DNA of 64,000 nucleotides from Chryseobacterium paludis (GTDB taxonomy: Bacteria > Bacteroidota > Bacteroidia > Flavobacteriales > Weeksellaceae). Location: positions 4,338,501 through 4,402,500 of the forward strand of contig NZ_CP099966.1 in the NCBI RefSeq assembly GCF_025403485.1, written 5' to 3'. Every line of letters begins with the position of its first letter. The stretch's first letter is position 1. A program made the translations under genes and the position numbers. The notes beneath the pieces are model-generated. The model searched no databases, was not told the origin of the DNA, and worked only from the letters and a program-made list of their open reading frames with translations. Below are positions 50,302-59,532 of this stretch, piece by piece.

Positions 50302-52170
50302 TTAATTAATGCTTTTTGTATTATCTTCCGGACTATAATCCATAAAAATTCCACCGTCAAGTGTGATGGATTTTATTTTTTTTACCGAGTCAAGATTTAC
50401 TTTCGTTTGTCTTTGGTTTTTTTCCCAAACTGCCGGTGAAAAATGAGTTCTTGTGTTGGTACCATCCTCATTTAAGATAATGACATCAAAAGGAATAGCG
50501 AATCCACCCTCGTTCTCAATAATCACAGTAACTTTCTTACCAGATTTTTTCGCAGTAGTGATTTTCAAATCGATATAATGGTTGCTGAAAAACCAATTGT
50601 TCCAGAACCAGTTCAGATTTTTTCCAGAACCAGTGTTCATAGAATAAAAATAATCCCATGGAGTAGGGTGTTTTCCATTCCAATTATTGATGTAGTGATG
50701 AAGCGCTTTTTTAAACAGAGTGTCACCAAGATAGTCCTTCAGAGCCAAATACGAAAGTGAGGCTTTTCCATAGGTGTTATTTCCATAAGCGTTTCCACTC
50801 AATTGTGTACTCATGGAGATAATTGGTTGGTCTTCCTCAGCCGAAGGATCATTGATCCAATTTTTTACATTGTACTTCTGATAAATCTTTTTTGACGTTT
50901 CTTCACCATTTTCACTTATTCCGATCAAATATTCAAAAGTGGAAGCCCAGCCTTCATCCATAAAAGCATAACGGGTTTCATTAATTCCCATATAGAACGG
51001 AAAGTAGGTGTGAGCTACCTCATGGTCCAATGTCAAACGGGAATCTATAAGGTTATCGGGAACACTACTATCATTGACCATCATTGGGTATTCCATATCT
51101 GCAAAACCTTGAAAAGCGGTCATTACAGGGTAAGGATATTCAATACCCGGCCAGTTTTTATAAAACCAGTCCATGTCATATTTCATCCAGTCTGTATATT
51201 GCTCAAAATCTTTGGCTCCGGTTTTACAGGCGGTTTGTACACTTACCCGTTTCGTTTTTAAAGGAACACTGGAGGCATCCCATACATAGTGATTGCTAAG
51301 AGCAAAACAAAAATCTGTAATATGATCAGCTTTGAATTTCCAGGTATTCCAGTCTTTCTGTTGGGTAACACTTCCTGATTGCATTTCTTTAGAATCAGCG
51401 ACGTGCAAAACTTGATCACTTGTCATGGATTGTTTGAATCTCTTTAATATTTCAGGTTGTAAAACTTCTTCCGGATTGAGAAGGTTTCCCGTTGCCCATA
51501 CCACATAATTTTTAGGAGCAGTAATAGAAAAAGTATAATCATTAAAATCATTATAAAACTCCTGTCGGTTAATATGTGGGAGAATATCCCAGCCATTATA
51601 ATCATCATATACAGACACACGTGGGTAAGAATAAGCGCAATACAAAGTATTGGAATCAATTTGCCCCTCCCTTCCACTCTCTACAGACAGGGGATATTGC
51701 CATTCTATCTGAAGGGAAGCCTGAGATTTGGGAAGCAATGGAGTTTTAAGTTTAAGGTCTTTAACGGTTCCCCATTCTTCGTTATTGACTTCGTATTTTA
51801 TTCCATCGATGAGGATTGATTTAATCTCCAGTCCTGATGTTAGAAAATCTTTTGAGACCAGTCCGGAACGGGGAGCTTCCGGTTTATGAAGATTGTTGAC
51901 AAATCGGATGGCGATAACTTTTAAAGTATCCGGGCTGTTATTGGAATATTGAATCGTTTCGTTACCAGAGACTACTTTGCTTATGATATCCACTTTCGTC
52001 TGGATGTTATAAATTCCTTTATTCTGCCAATAATGTGAACCCGGAGCTCCTGAAAGCGAGCGGGTCTCTTTTTTATAGGCTTTTCTGATATTTCTTGGCG
52101 TATATAGATCTTGTGCAAATAGCGTGTAGGAAAAACACATAAGAAGGAAAGGGACAATGTATTTTTTCAT
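50302..52170 (-). CDS. M1 family metallopeptidase (aminopeptidase N-like), exported
   Basis: A 622-residue protein with signal peptide MKKYIVPFLLMCFSYTLFA. The zinc motif HEVAH (in LDHEVAHTYFPF) is followed by the downstream Glu in DEGWASTFEYL, giving HEXXH-x18-E. An M1 N-terminal domain with ENNS-like EWQYPLSV and AMENQ-type GFADMEYPMMV precedes it. Probably an envelope aminopeptidase. It has no clear promoter of its own. A remnant of another gene follows its stop directly. Confidence 0.9.
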   Translation of the reverse strand: MKKYIVPFLLMCFSYTLFAQDLYTPRNIRKAYKKETRSLSGAPGSHYWQNKGIYNIQTKVDIISKVVSGNETIQYSNNSPDTLKVIAIRFVNNLHKPEAPRSGLVSKDFLTSGLEIKSILIDGIKYEVNNEEWGTVKDLKLKTPLLPKSQASLQIEWQYPLSVESGREGQIDSNTLYCAYSYPRVSVYDDYNGWDILPHINRQEFYNDFNDYTFSITAPKNYVVWATGNLLNPEEVLQPEILKRFKQSMTSDQVLHVADSKEMQSGSVTQQKDWNTWKFKADHITDFCFALSNHYVWDASSVPLKTKRVSVQTACKTGAKDFEQYTDWMKYDMDWFYKNWPGIEYPYPVMTAFQGFADMEYPMMVNDSSVPDNLIDSRLTLDHEVAHTYFPFYMGINETRYAFMDEGWASTFEYLIGISENGEETSKKIYQKYNVKNWINDPSAEEDQPIISMSTQLSGNAYGNNTYGKASLSYLALKDYLGDTLFKKALHHYINNWNGKHPTPWDYFYSMNTGSGKNLNWFWNNWFFSNHYIDLKITTAKKSGKKVTVIIENEGGFAIPFDVIILNEDGTNTRTHFSPAVWEKNQRQTKVNLDSVKKIKSITLDGGIFMDYSPEDNTKSIN

Positions 52171-52303
52171 GAATTCTGAATTATTTATTAAAACAAGTAG
52201 CTTCTTTAATTTCAGAGTTAAAATTAGCTTTTTTATTGGTCAAAAAGTATCTCCATAAATTCAATATTTTTAGACATCCGTATTTATTCCTTCAGGCTGG
52301 TAT

Positions 52304-52687
52304 TTAATGGGATTGAGGATCAAAATAAGCTTTAAAAGTAAGTGGATGCTCTATTTTGTCTTCTGCTTCTTCAAGATATTCAAGGTATTCTTCCTGATGT
52401 TTTTCCATATAGATCATAACAATGGCAAGATTGACAAACAGGTTTTTGTCTTCGGAACCTAAGTCTAATGCAGTCTTTAAATACCGTATTGCTGTTTCAT
52501 TTTCTCCCATATCAGAATAGATAGCACCTATATTGATCAGAGCAGAAGTGTTTTGAGGCTCAATAAGTAAAATTTCATCCAATTCTTTGATTAAAAGTTC
52601 ATTGATGGCATCCCAATGATCTTCATTTTCCCACCTTTTTGCCTGAAGTTTTTTTACGTTCTCTAGTCTTAGTGTTATCGTATTCAT
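52304..52687 (-). CDS. Tetratricopeptide repeat protein
   Basis: A 127-residue protein with at least two TPR units (about residues 40-100): TSALINIGAIYSDMGENETAIRYLKTALDLG and KNLFVNLAIVMIYMEKHQEEYLEYLEEA. TPRs mediate protein contacts. The N-terminus is charged (KKLQAKRWENEDHWDAINELL). No signal peptide. Function unknown. Confidence 0.8.
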   Translation of the reverse strand: MNTITLRLENVKKLQAKRWENEDHWDAINELLIKELDEILLIEPQNTSALINIGAIYSDMGENETAIRYLKTALDLGSEDKNLFVNLAIVMIYMEKHQEEYLEYLEEAEDKIEHPLTFKAYFDPQSH

Positions 52688-52756
52688 TATTTAAAATTAT
52701 TGAAGGCTTTATTTCATCAAAGTTCGGAATAAAAGTGGGATTATTTTGATATAGTT

Positions 52757-53653
52757 TTAAGAAGTACGTAATATCCATTGTATTAGATTTTCACGTTCTA
52801 CAATATTCCAGGAATGTGGATGTTTTTGTCCATTGGCTCTTATCCCACGGCCTTTTGTTTTTATTAATTCTACTTGATGGTTTCCCAGGTTAAGTAAAGA
52901 ATGATAAACCTTTTCTAATTTAAAAGCATTTAGATCTTCGTACTTCCGGGCTTTATTTTTCATTTGCCATTCAAGATCTGGTTCACAATACAATCTGACT
53001 TTTATATTTTTTAAATAGCCAATATTATCTGTAGAATTTGATGAAACAAGATAGGGTGAAAAGCTTTTATATTTTTCAATATTTTCCTGCGGTGTGCCGA
53101 TCTCTTTTTCCAGTAGATCGATTAAAAACTTACCTTCTGCAACAGCATCAGCATCTTTATTCTTTTTAATATCATTTTTAGCCGATTTATATAATTCTTC
53201 AAGGTCTATAGGAGAATCAACTACGATAAGACCCTTAGGCTGTATTGGATTTTTTGTTTTTATCATATAGCTGGATAATAGAATCGCTACATTGCCACCG
53301 CTGGAAAATCCACCAATGAAAATATTCTCTTCTTTAATGCTGTTTTCTTTAAAAATCTTATTTAATACATCCACGTATTCTTTCTTCTCAGCTTCTGTCA
53401 AATAAAGTTTTTGGTTGTAATCTAAGAGTAAAGTACTAATACCTTCTTTTTCAATATCCTTTAAAAAAGCGGCCTCTGTTTGAGTATGTTCGATGTTACA
53501 GGGATAACATGGAAATAGAATAAGTATTGCTTTTTGTTGAGGAGCTATTTTCAATTCAAAATGGTTACCTTTTGTTGTTTTTACTTCCTGACTTTTTACA
53601 TTATTAAATACTAAAAGAAAGAATAAAAGTGTAATAAGAGTATTTTTGAACAT
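52757..53653 (-). CDS. Alpha/beta hydrolase, exported
   Basis: A 298-residue protein with signal peptide MFKNTLITLLFFLLVFNNVKS. The nucleophile elbow is GGFSSGGN (Gly-x-Ser-x-Gly). An HPC-type ILILFPCYPCN segment holds a Cys pair. The catalytic His is likely in KAGNHQ or QKHPHSWNIVER near the C-terminus. Substrate unknown. A single gene. Confidence 0.8.
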   Translation of the reverse strand: MFKNTLITLLFFLLVFNNVKSQEVKTTKGNHFELKIAPQQKAILILFPCYPCNIEHTQTEAAFLKDIEKEGISTLLLDYNQKLYLTEAEKKEYVDVLNKIFKENSIKEENIFIGGFSSGGNVAILLSSYMIKTKNPIQPKGLIVVDSPIDLEELYKSAKNDIKKNKDADAVAEGKFLIDLLEKEIGTPQENIEKYKSFSPYLVSSNSTDNIGYLKNIKVRLYCEPDLEWQMKNKARKYEDLNAFKLEKVYHSLLNLGNHQVELIKTKGRGIRANGQKHPHSWNIVERENLIQWILRTS

Positions 53654-53723
53654 GATCGTTTTTGTGATTTAGAAAATTCTAAAAATAAAAAATGCTTTTA
53701 ATTATATCTTTAAAATAATAGTA

Positions 53724-54455
53724 TTATTTCTCTACTGAAATTAGCAACATCATAGGTCGGCGGAGTTCATCTTTCATTTCTGAAAATTGTTTCAGCATCT
53801 CTTCGCTAGGCTCTGCTTCGATAACTTCTTTAATTTTAAAGCCCTTTTTTAATAGCGCATTCAAATAAGTAGTTAATGTTCTATGGTATTTTATAACGTT
53901 TTCGCCTAAAAATGTGGTGTTTCTTATTCCTTCAATAAAATAATTGTCTACCGGCCAATGTTGTTTCTCTCCATGTGTTCCATAAGCCCAATCCTGTGTT
54001 CCTTCAGCTGTAAAAACCGGGTGTTCAACAGAAAATACAAATTGACCTTTGGGTTTAAGCCATTGGTAGATGTTTTGTGTAATCCGATCAAATGATTCTA
54101 CATAATGGAAAGTTAAAGAACTTAATATTACATCAAACTTCTCAGCCGGATATTCAACATCTTCGAGGGCTTTTCTTACATATTCAATACCCTCCATATT
54201 ATTGATCTCTCGGGCTTTTTCAAGCATCTTTTCCGAAAGGTCAATTCCAACGACAGATTGTGCTCCATTTTCCATCGCGTACCGACAATGCCAGCCGAAG
54301 CCACAACCGAGATCGAGTACATTTTTACCCGTAAAATCAGGCAGCATATTCTTTAAAACATACCATTCACCGGCACCCTCCAGTCCTTGCTGAGAGCGTA
54401 GCATTTTTTTATATTGCTCAAAAAAAGATGAGTTGTCATATTTGTTTTCTTTCAT
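53724..54455 (-). CDS. Class I SAM-dependent methyltransferase
   Basis: A 243-residue enzyme. The SAM-binding motif is VLDLGCGFGWHCRYAMENGAQSVVGIDLSEKML (motif I LDLGCGFG). Motif II is NLLDVI-like FDVILSSLTFHYV. The C-terminal part has PKGQFVFSVEHPVF and a conserved KEVIEAEPSEE. Substrate unknown; a small-molecule methyltransferase of the Methyltransf_11 type. Confidence 0.9.
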   Translation of the reverse strand: MKENKYDNSSFFEQYKKMLRSQQGLEGAGEWYVLKNMLPDFTGKNVLDLGCGFGWHCRYAMENGAQSVVGIDLSEKMLEKAREINNMEGIEYVRKALEDVEYPAEKFDVILSSLTFHYVESFDRITQNIYQWLKPKGQFVFSVEHPVFTAEGTQDWAYGTHGEKQHWPVDNYFIEGIRNTTFLGENVIKYHRTLTTYLNALLKKGFKIKEVIEAEPSEEMLKQFSEMKDELRRPMMLLISVEK

Positions 54456-54606
54456 AATCAGAAACGGATATCATTTATACATTGCTTTTCTACCTTTCAC
54501 TGAACAAAATTACAAAAAAGAGCAATAGCTAAAATTGGTGAAAAAGTTACAATCCATAGCCAAAAATCCTGCTGATGATATTCAAAGTCTAAATAACTAA
54601 TAGATA

Positions 54607-55179
54607 TTATTTCTCATTGACAATAATGTTGGGATTGTATTCCATTGCTTTTTCTATAAGATGTTTTTGTTGCAGAAAACTATTACTGATACTAAAGAAA
54701 TAGCTTCCACCCTGTATTTTTTTTAATATGACAAGATGATTTTGCCCCCCTCTGTTATAAAATGTTCGAATAGAGATTTTACTAAGATCTTTAAAATAAA
54801 AATCAGGTTGCTTGAATAATTTAAATACTCTGATCTTTCCTGAATAAATAATAAACGAAGGAAGATATTTTTCTATCCAGGAACGGGATTGATTCATTGT
54901 TTCAAGTTGAGCAAGGTCTTCATCATTTATGATTTTAATAACCTCCGCATAGCTCTTAAAAAAAGACATGGAAAATGTGCTTAAGGCTACTAAAATGATT
55001 AGCGGGAACAATATGATGTAGATAAAAGTATAATTTCCATTCATCATATAGTTATAGTAATACAGAATAGCTATGCTTACTAATATAAGCACCATATAGA
55101 AAGTCATTAAGATAAAAAATATCCTCTTTATCAGATTGATTTTTTTCAGAATCTTTTCACGATAATTTTTCTCTTCCAA
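54607..55179 (-). CDS. Membrane protein of unknown function
   Basis: A 190-residue protein with two N-terminal transmembrane helices (about residues 18-42 and 52-74) and a cytosolic C-terminal part that looks like a PH-type or bacterial-PH-like beta domain (YSGKIRVFKLFKQPDFYFKDLSKISIRTF). It begins 14 nt after the neighbouring membrane gene (55194), so they form an operon. No motif identifies its function. Confidence 0.6.
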   Translation of the reverse strand: MEEKNYREKILKKINLIKRIFFILMTFYMVLILVSIAILYYYNYMMNGNYTFIYIILFPLIILVALSTFSMSFFKSYAEVIKIINDEDLAQLETMNQSRSWIEKYLPSFIIYSGKIRVFKLFKQPDFYFKDLSKISIRTFYNRGGQNHLVILKKIQGGSYFFSISNSFLQQKHLIEKAMEYNPNIIVNEK

Positions 55180-55193
55180 TGGATTTGATTTTT

Positions 55194-55910
55194 CTATTTC
55201 TGGCGGCTTTTTCCTGAAAAGATAAGAATAATTGATAGAAGTCCTAAAATAGTAAGTATTATTGTAGCCATACTTGTTGCCATATTATAAAGTAGTGATC
55301 CCTGAAAGTAAATGATATCGGTAGATAAAAATAATCGGCTTTTATCATGGTGGTTGGGGCTCTTGAAAATGATATAATCCTTATTTTTAATTTTTTCTGA
55401 AACTGATTTTGAAAACTCAATGATCAAATCATCGGTCTTGCTTGTGTTCCAAATAGGATAATATTTTTTTAAGGCTTCAGGTTCTGAATTTTTATAACGT
55501 TTTCCATCAGCCTGATACTCATAATAGATGGTAGCATAAGAATTTCCTCTTCTTTTGTATCCAGTATCCCAGAAGGAAGATGATTTAATTGTTTTTGCCT
55601 CTACAGGCTTCCATGTAAAATGTGATATTTTAAATTCCTGAATGGTCAGAAAAGGGGAAACGGATAAGATGGTAATTAAAGATAAATAGATAATACTTAT
55701 TGTCAAGAGAAAATTTCCGCCAACTTTTTTAAAGTCAATTCTTAAGTATCGAAAGTTTTTAAAATGTATGAATGTTGTTATAGATAAAGCATAGAAAAAA
55801 TACCTCACTGGATTTTCTATAAAAACAAGAAATACGACCAATGCAGCCATCCCTATGTATCCCAAAAAAATAAAAAAGATATTTGCAATTTTTTCGATTT
55901 TATCAATCAT
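55194..55910 (-). CDS. Membrane protein, DUF3592-like
   Basis: A 238-residue protein. Three helices occur in the N-terminal ~95 residues, an extracytoplasmic beta domain of about 90 residues (TGYKRRGNSYATIYYEYQADGKRYKNSEPEALKKYY) resembles DUF3592, and a final helix lies at residues ~205-230. DUF3592 proteins have unknown function. First gene of the pair with 54607. Confidence 0.65.
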   Translation of the reverse strand: MIDKIEKIANIFFIFLGYIGMAALVVFLVFIENPVRYFFYALSITTFIHFKNFRYLRIDFKKVGGNFLLTISIIYLSLITILSVSPFLTIQEFKISHFTWKPVEAKTIKSSSFWDTGYKRRGNSYATIYYEYQADGKRYKNSEPEALKKYYPIWNTSKTDDLIIEFSKSVSEKIKNKDYIIFKSPNHHDKSRLFLSTDIIYFQGSLLYNMATSMATIILTILGLLSIILIFSGKSRQK

Positions 55911-56044
55911 AAATAGGTTGTTTTATTATTGTGATCCGGCAACATTTTTAATCCATGTCAGGGAGGCATTTTTCATTTAAATTATCGTGATAAAAATACC
56001 CAATTCATAAGCTTGTTAATAAGCCATTTATAAACTATAATAAA

Positions 56045-56079
56045 AGAAAAAAAGTCCCCGAGATTTGAAATCAGGGGAC
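56045..56079 (-). terminator. Rho-independent terminator of the M3 peptidase gene
   Basis: AGTCCCC and GGGGACT with an inner GATTT-AAATC stem, and a U-tract on the minus strand. Confidence 0.85.
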
Positions 56080-56090
56080 TGCAGTTTATT

Positions 56091-58109
56091 TTATCCAAAA
56101 GCTCTCTTAAGCAAGCTTTCTACCTTTGGCTCACTACCTCTGAAACTCTTATACAGTTCCATTGGATCTTTTGTTCCCCCTGAAGAAAGGAGTATTTTAT
56201 ATTTTGCAGCAATCTCTGGATTGAAAATTCCGTTTTCTTTAAAATATTGAAAAGCATCTGCATCCAGAACCTCTGCCCATTTGTAAGAGTAATATCCTGC
56301 AGAATATCCACCCTGGAAAATGTGAGAGAAACTTGGGCTCATAGCGGTTTCATTATTAGATGGGTAAAGCTGAGTTGCTTTTGTATATTCATCTTCAAAG
56401 GCTTTTACACTTTCACTCTCTAATTCTCCAACATTGGTATGGTACATCATATCCAGAATTCCGAAACCTAATTGTCTCATTGTCTGGTATCCTTCCATAA
56501 AGTTTTTAGACTGTTCGATTTTTTCAATTTTTTCGTCAGGAAGAACTTCACCGGTTTTATAATGTTTTGCAAAAGTTTTTAAGAATTCAGGCTCATAACA
56601 GAAGTTTTCTAAAAATTGAGATGGTAATTCTACGAAATCCCATTTCACGGAAGTTCCTGATAGACCTGGATATTGAGTGTTGGCTAACATTCCGTGTAGA
56701 GCGTGGCCAAATTCATGGAATAATGTTGTGACCTCTTGGAATGTTAATAGACTTGGAGTATCCTTTGTGGGTTTGCTGAAATTACAAACAATGGAAATAT
56801 GTGGGCGTGAATTCTCCCCATCTTTCTTATATTGGTTTTTGTAGCTTGTCATCCAGGCCCCGGCTCTTTTACCTTTTCTTGGGAAATAATCTACATACAG
56901 CAATGATTTATATTCACCATTTTCCTTTACTTCATAAGTTTTTACATCTTCATGATATTTCGGAATATCATTTCTTTCTTCAAAAGTTAACCCAAATAAT
57001 TGTTTGGCTAATCCAAATACGGCATCCTGAACCTGGTTCAATGGAAAGTAAGGTTTTAATTCCTCATCATTAAGATCAAACTTTTCTTTACGGAGTTTCT
57101 CTGCATAGAAAGAATGATCATAGGCCTGCATTTCCTCAATACCATCAGCTTTTGCTAAAGCTTTTAATTCTTCAATTTCCTTATTTGCAAAAGGTTTTGC
57201 TTTTGTTAAAAGCTCATTTAAGAAATCAAGGACTTTAGTGGGAGACTTCGCCATCCTTTCTTCCAGAACGAAGTCAGCATAATTTTTATAGCCAATCAGT
57301 TCTGCTTTTTGCTGTTTTAATTTGAGGATTTCTTTAATGAGGTTTTGATTATCAAACTCACCACCATCAAAAGACTTTTTACCATTTGCTAAAGCCAGCT
57401 CTTTTCTTAATTCACGGTTTTCAGCGTAAGTCATAAATGGCACATAACTCGGATATTGTAATGTCAGTACCCAGCCTTCTAAATTTCTTTCCTTAGCCTC
57501 TTCAGCGTACTGTTCCATAATAGCATCAGGAATTCCAGCCAGATCTTCTTTATAAGTGATATGTTTAAAATAAGCATTAGTGGAAGCCAATACATTTTGT
57601 CCGAATTTCAAGGATTTCAAAGATAAATCCATGTTGATATTCTTTAATTTTTCTTTGTCTTCGTCGTTCAGTAAAGCGCCACTTCTTACAAAGCCTTTAT
57701 AAGTTTCCTCTAAAAGCATTTCTTGCTCTTCGTTGAGGTTGTATTTTGCCTTCTCTTCGTATACCTTTTTGATCTTATTAAATAAAGGTTCGTTTTGAGA
57801 GATTTTTGAAGAATATTCACTTAGGATAGGAGAAACCTCTTCAGCGATTTGTTGCAATGCATCACTTGTTTCTGCAGAATTTACATTAAAAAAAATATTG
57901 GAAAGGATATCTAATTTTTCACCTGAATAGGCCAAAGCTTCAATAACGTTCTGAAATGTAGGTGCTTCAGAATTGTCAACGATCGTATTAATTTCTTCTT
58001 CAGAGCGCTGAATTAATTCTTTAAAAGCAGGAAGATAATCTTCATTTTTAATGCGGTCAAATGGTGCGGTATGATAAGGTGTATTGAAATTTTCTGTTAA
58101 AATATTCAT
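56091..58109 (-). CDS. M3 family metallopeptidase (oligopeptidase A/Dcp type)
   Basis: A 672-residue cytosolic oligopeptidase. The zinc motif HEFGH lies in TLFHEFGHALHGML (about residue 462), the position and surrounding helix expected for M3. The N-terminus NILTENFNTPYHTAPFDRIKNEDYLPAF and the C-terminal FRGSEPKVESLLKRAFG match the Dcp/OpdA family. It degrades small peptides. Single gene with a strong terminator. Confidence 0.94.
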   Translation of the reverse strand: MNILTENFNTPYHTAPFDRIKNEDYLPAFKELIQRSEEEINTIVDNSEAPTFQNVIEALAYSGEKLDILSNIFFNVNSAETSDALQQIAEEVSPILSEYSSKISQNEPLFNKIKKVYEEKAKYNLNEEQEMLLEETYKGFVRSGALLNDEDKEKLKNINMDLSLKSLKFGQNVLASTNAYFKHITYKEDLAGIPDAIMEQYAEEAKERNLEGWVLTLQYPSYVPFMTYAENRELRKELALANGKKSFDGGEFDNQNLIKEILKLKQQKAELIGYKNYADFVLEERMAKSPTKVLDFLNELLTKAKPFANKEIEELKALAKADGIEEMQAYDHSFYAEKLRKEKFDLNDEELKPYFPLNQVQDAVFGLAKQLFGLTFEERNDIPKYHEDVKTYEVKENGEYKSLLYVDYFPRKGKRAGAWMTSYKNQYKKDGENSRPHISIVCNFSKPTKDTPSLLTFQEVTTLFHEFGHALHGMLANTQYPGLSGTSVKWDFVELPSQFLENFCYEPEFLKTFAKHYKTGEVLPDEKIEKIEQSKNFMEGYQTMRQLGFGILDMMYHTNVGELESESVKAFEDEYTKATQLYPSNNETAMSPSFSHIFQGGYSAGYYSYKWAEVLDADAFQYFKENGIFNPEIAAKYKILLSSGGTKDPMELYKSFRGSEPKVESLLKRAFG

Positions 58110-58261
58110 TTTTCTATTTTTTATTGATGTAAATTTAATTTCTATGAAAATTTGTAAAACTTGAATTCCTCAAAAATAATGCCTTAATGATCGGTTGTGA
58201 CAAAAAATAGCTTATTATAATAATCTTGTCATAGGAAAAGAAGTGTTGCTGTTGGAATATG

Positions 58262-58269
58262 TAATTTTG
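58262..58269 (+). promoter_or_regulatory. -7 promoter element TAATTTTG
   Basis: Exact TAnnTTTG match 24 nt before the ATG of the SRPBCC gene. Confidence 0.5.
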
Positions 58270-58293
58270 ACTTAACATTAAAATATAAAAACT

Positions 58294-58824
58294 ATGAAAA
58301 CAATTTTGAAAATTTTAGGGATACTTATTGTACTTGTTATTTTGTACGCAGTATTTGCTATGCTGGCTTTCAGTAAAGATTATCACTTTGAAAGATCTGT
58401 TGTTATTAATGCGCCGAAAGAAAAAGTTTGGCAATTTGCAGGATCTACAAAAGCTTTCAACTCATGGAATCCTTTTATAAAGCCGGATAAAAACATTATG
58501 ATCACCTACTCCGGAACAAGTGGTGAAGTAGGAGACTCTTACAGCTGGAAAGGAAATAAAGATGTGGGTGAAGGCCAGCAAACTGTTACAGCAGTAGTAC
58601 CGAATGAAAAAATAACCAGTAAGCTTCATTTTATAAAACCTTTTGAAGGTGAGGCAACAGCTAATTTTATCCTAACTCCGGAAGGTAATGGAACAAAAGT
58701 AACCTGGACTATGGATAATGAGCTCAATACCATGATGAAGATAATGAAACCAATGATGGAGAGCCAGATGGGAAAAACCTTTGATCAGGGATTGGGAGAC
58801 CTTAAAAAACTAGCGGAGCAATAA
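58294..58824 (+). CDS. SRPBCC family protein with N-terminal membrane helix
   Basis: A 176-residue protein. An N-terminal transmembrane segment (about residues 5-26) is followed by an SRPBCC domain: YHFERSVVINAPKEKVWQFAGSTKAFNSWNPFIKPDKN, ITYSGTSGEVGDSYSWKGN, and a C-terminal helix (GKTFDQGLGDLKKLAEQ). This is the typical polyketide-cyclase-like pocket of small-ligand binders. Ligand unknown. Single gene. Confidence 0.85.
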   Translation: MKTILKILGILIVLVILYAVFAMLAFSKDYHFERSVVINAPKEKVWQFAGSTKAFNSWNPFIKPDKNIMITYSGTSGEVGDSYSWKGNKDVGEGQQTVTAVVPNEKITSKLHFIKPFEGEATANFILTPEGNGTKVTWTMDNELNTMMKIMKPMMESQMGKTFDQGLGDLKKLAEQ

Positions 58825-58954
58825 TACAAAGCTCATTTCCTTGCATCTTGTCTTCCCTTGAAATAAAAATTAATTTTTAAATGAGGTTTTAAATTTTTTG
58901 AATGACAAATATATTGTTTAAAAAAAATATTATCTTTATGTAAAGATTAGATTT

Positions 58955-59404
58955 ATGGAGAAGATCGTATTTGAGAAAAGTGACATAAGAAATTATGTTA
59001 AAAACGTGATCGCCGAAAAGATTGAGAAATTAAAGAACTTTATAGAATTTACTTTAGACGCGAGTCGCGATATTAAAAAGACACCAAAATATGACAGCAT
59101 GAGGGAGGAAATGCAGGAGGAAATTTATCAGATGCAAAAACAGCTTGCCGCACTTAATGATTTGCAGAGAAATATGTCAAAGGTGTTGAATAATACTACT
59201 GAAAGAGTGCAGCTAGGTTCTTTAGTGATTACCAATAAGGCAAGATTTTATATTTCTGTTTCATTAGGTGAATTCTTCTTTGAAGGTGACAGGTTTTATG
59301 CCATTTCACCCGAAAGTCCAATGGCAAAGAAGATGATGGGTATGAAATCTGGTGATGCCTTTACGTTAAATAATATTCATCAGGAAGTTGTTGAGGTTTT
59401 ATAA
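58955..59404 (+). CDS. GreA/GreB-like protein with N-terminal coiled coil
   Basis: A 149-residue cytosolic protein. Residues ~1-85 form a predicted coiled-coil helix pair (EKIEKLKNFIEFTLDASRDIKKTPKYDSMREEMQEEIYQMQKQLAALND). The C-terminal ISPESPMAKKMMGMKSGDAF is close to the GreA C-terminal ISPxSPxGxALxGKxVGD segment. In Gre factors the coiled coil enters the RNA polymerase channel; this member lacks the obvious acidic tip. Similar genes are often misannotated in databases. It may bind RNA polymerase or be a relative of Rnk. Confidence 0.75.
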   Translation: MEKIVFEKSDIRNYVKNVIAEKIEKLKNFIEFTLDASRDIKKTPKYDSMREEMQEEIYQMQKQLAALNDLQRNMSKVLNNTTERVQLGSLVITNKARFYISVSLGEFFFEGDRFYAISPESPMAKKMMGMKSGDAFTLNNIHQEVVEVL

Positions 59405-59455
59405 TTTTTTATGATTTAGAATTATATTTCAACTTTTTTCAATTCAAAATACAGC

Positions 59456-59490
59456 AAAACTCCAAATTATTTTTGGAGTTTTATTTTTTA
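59456..59490 (+). terminator. Rho-independent terminator
   Basis: AAAACTCCAAA and TTTGGAGTTTT form the stem, followed by ATTTTTT. Confidence 0.83.
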
Positions 59491-59519
59491 AAACCCAGAT
59501 ATAAATAAATTACATGTTG

Positions 59520-59527
59520 TAATTTTG
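59520..59527 (+). promoter_or_regulatory. -7 promoter element TAATTTTG of the nitroreductase gene
   Basis: Exact match 5 nt before the ATG at 59533; suggests a leaderless mRNA. Confidence 0.5.
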
Positions 59528-59532
59528 TACCT

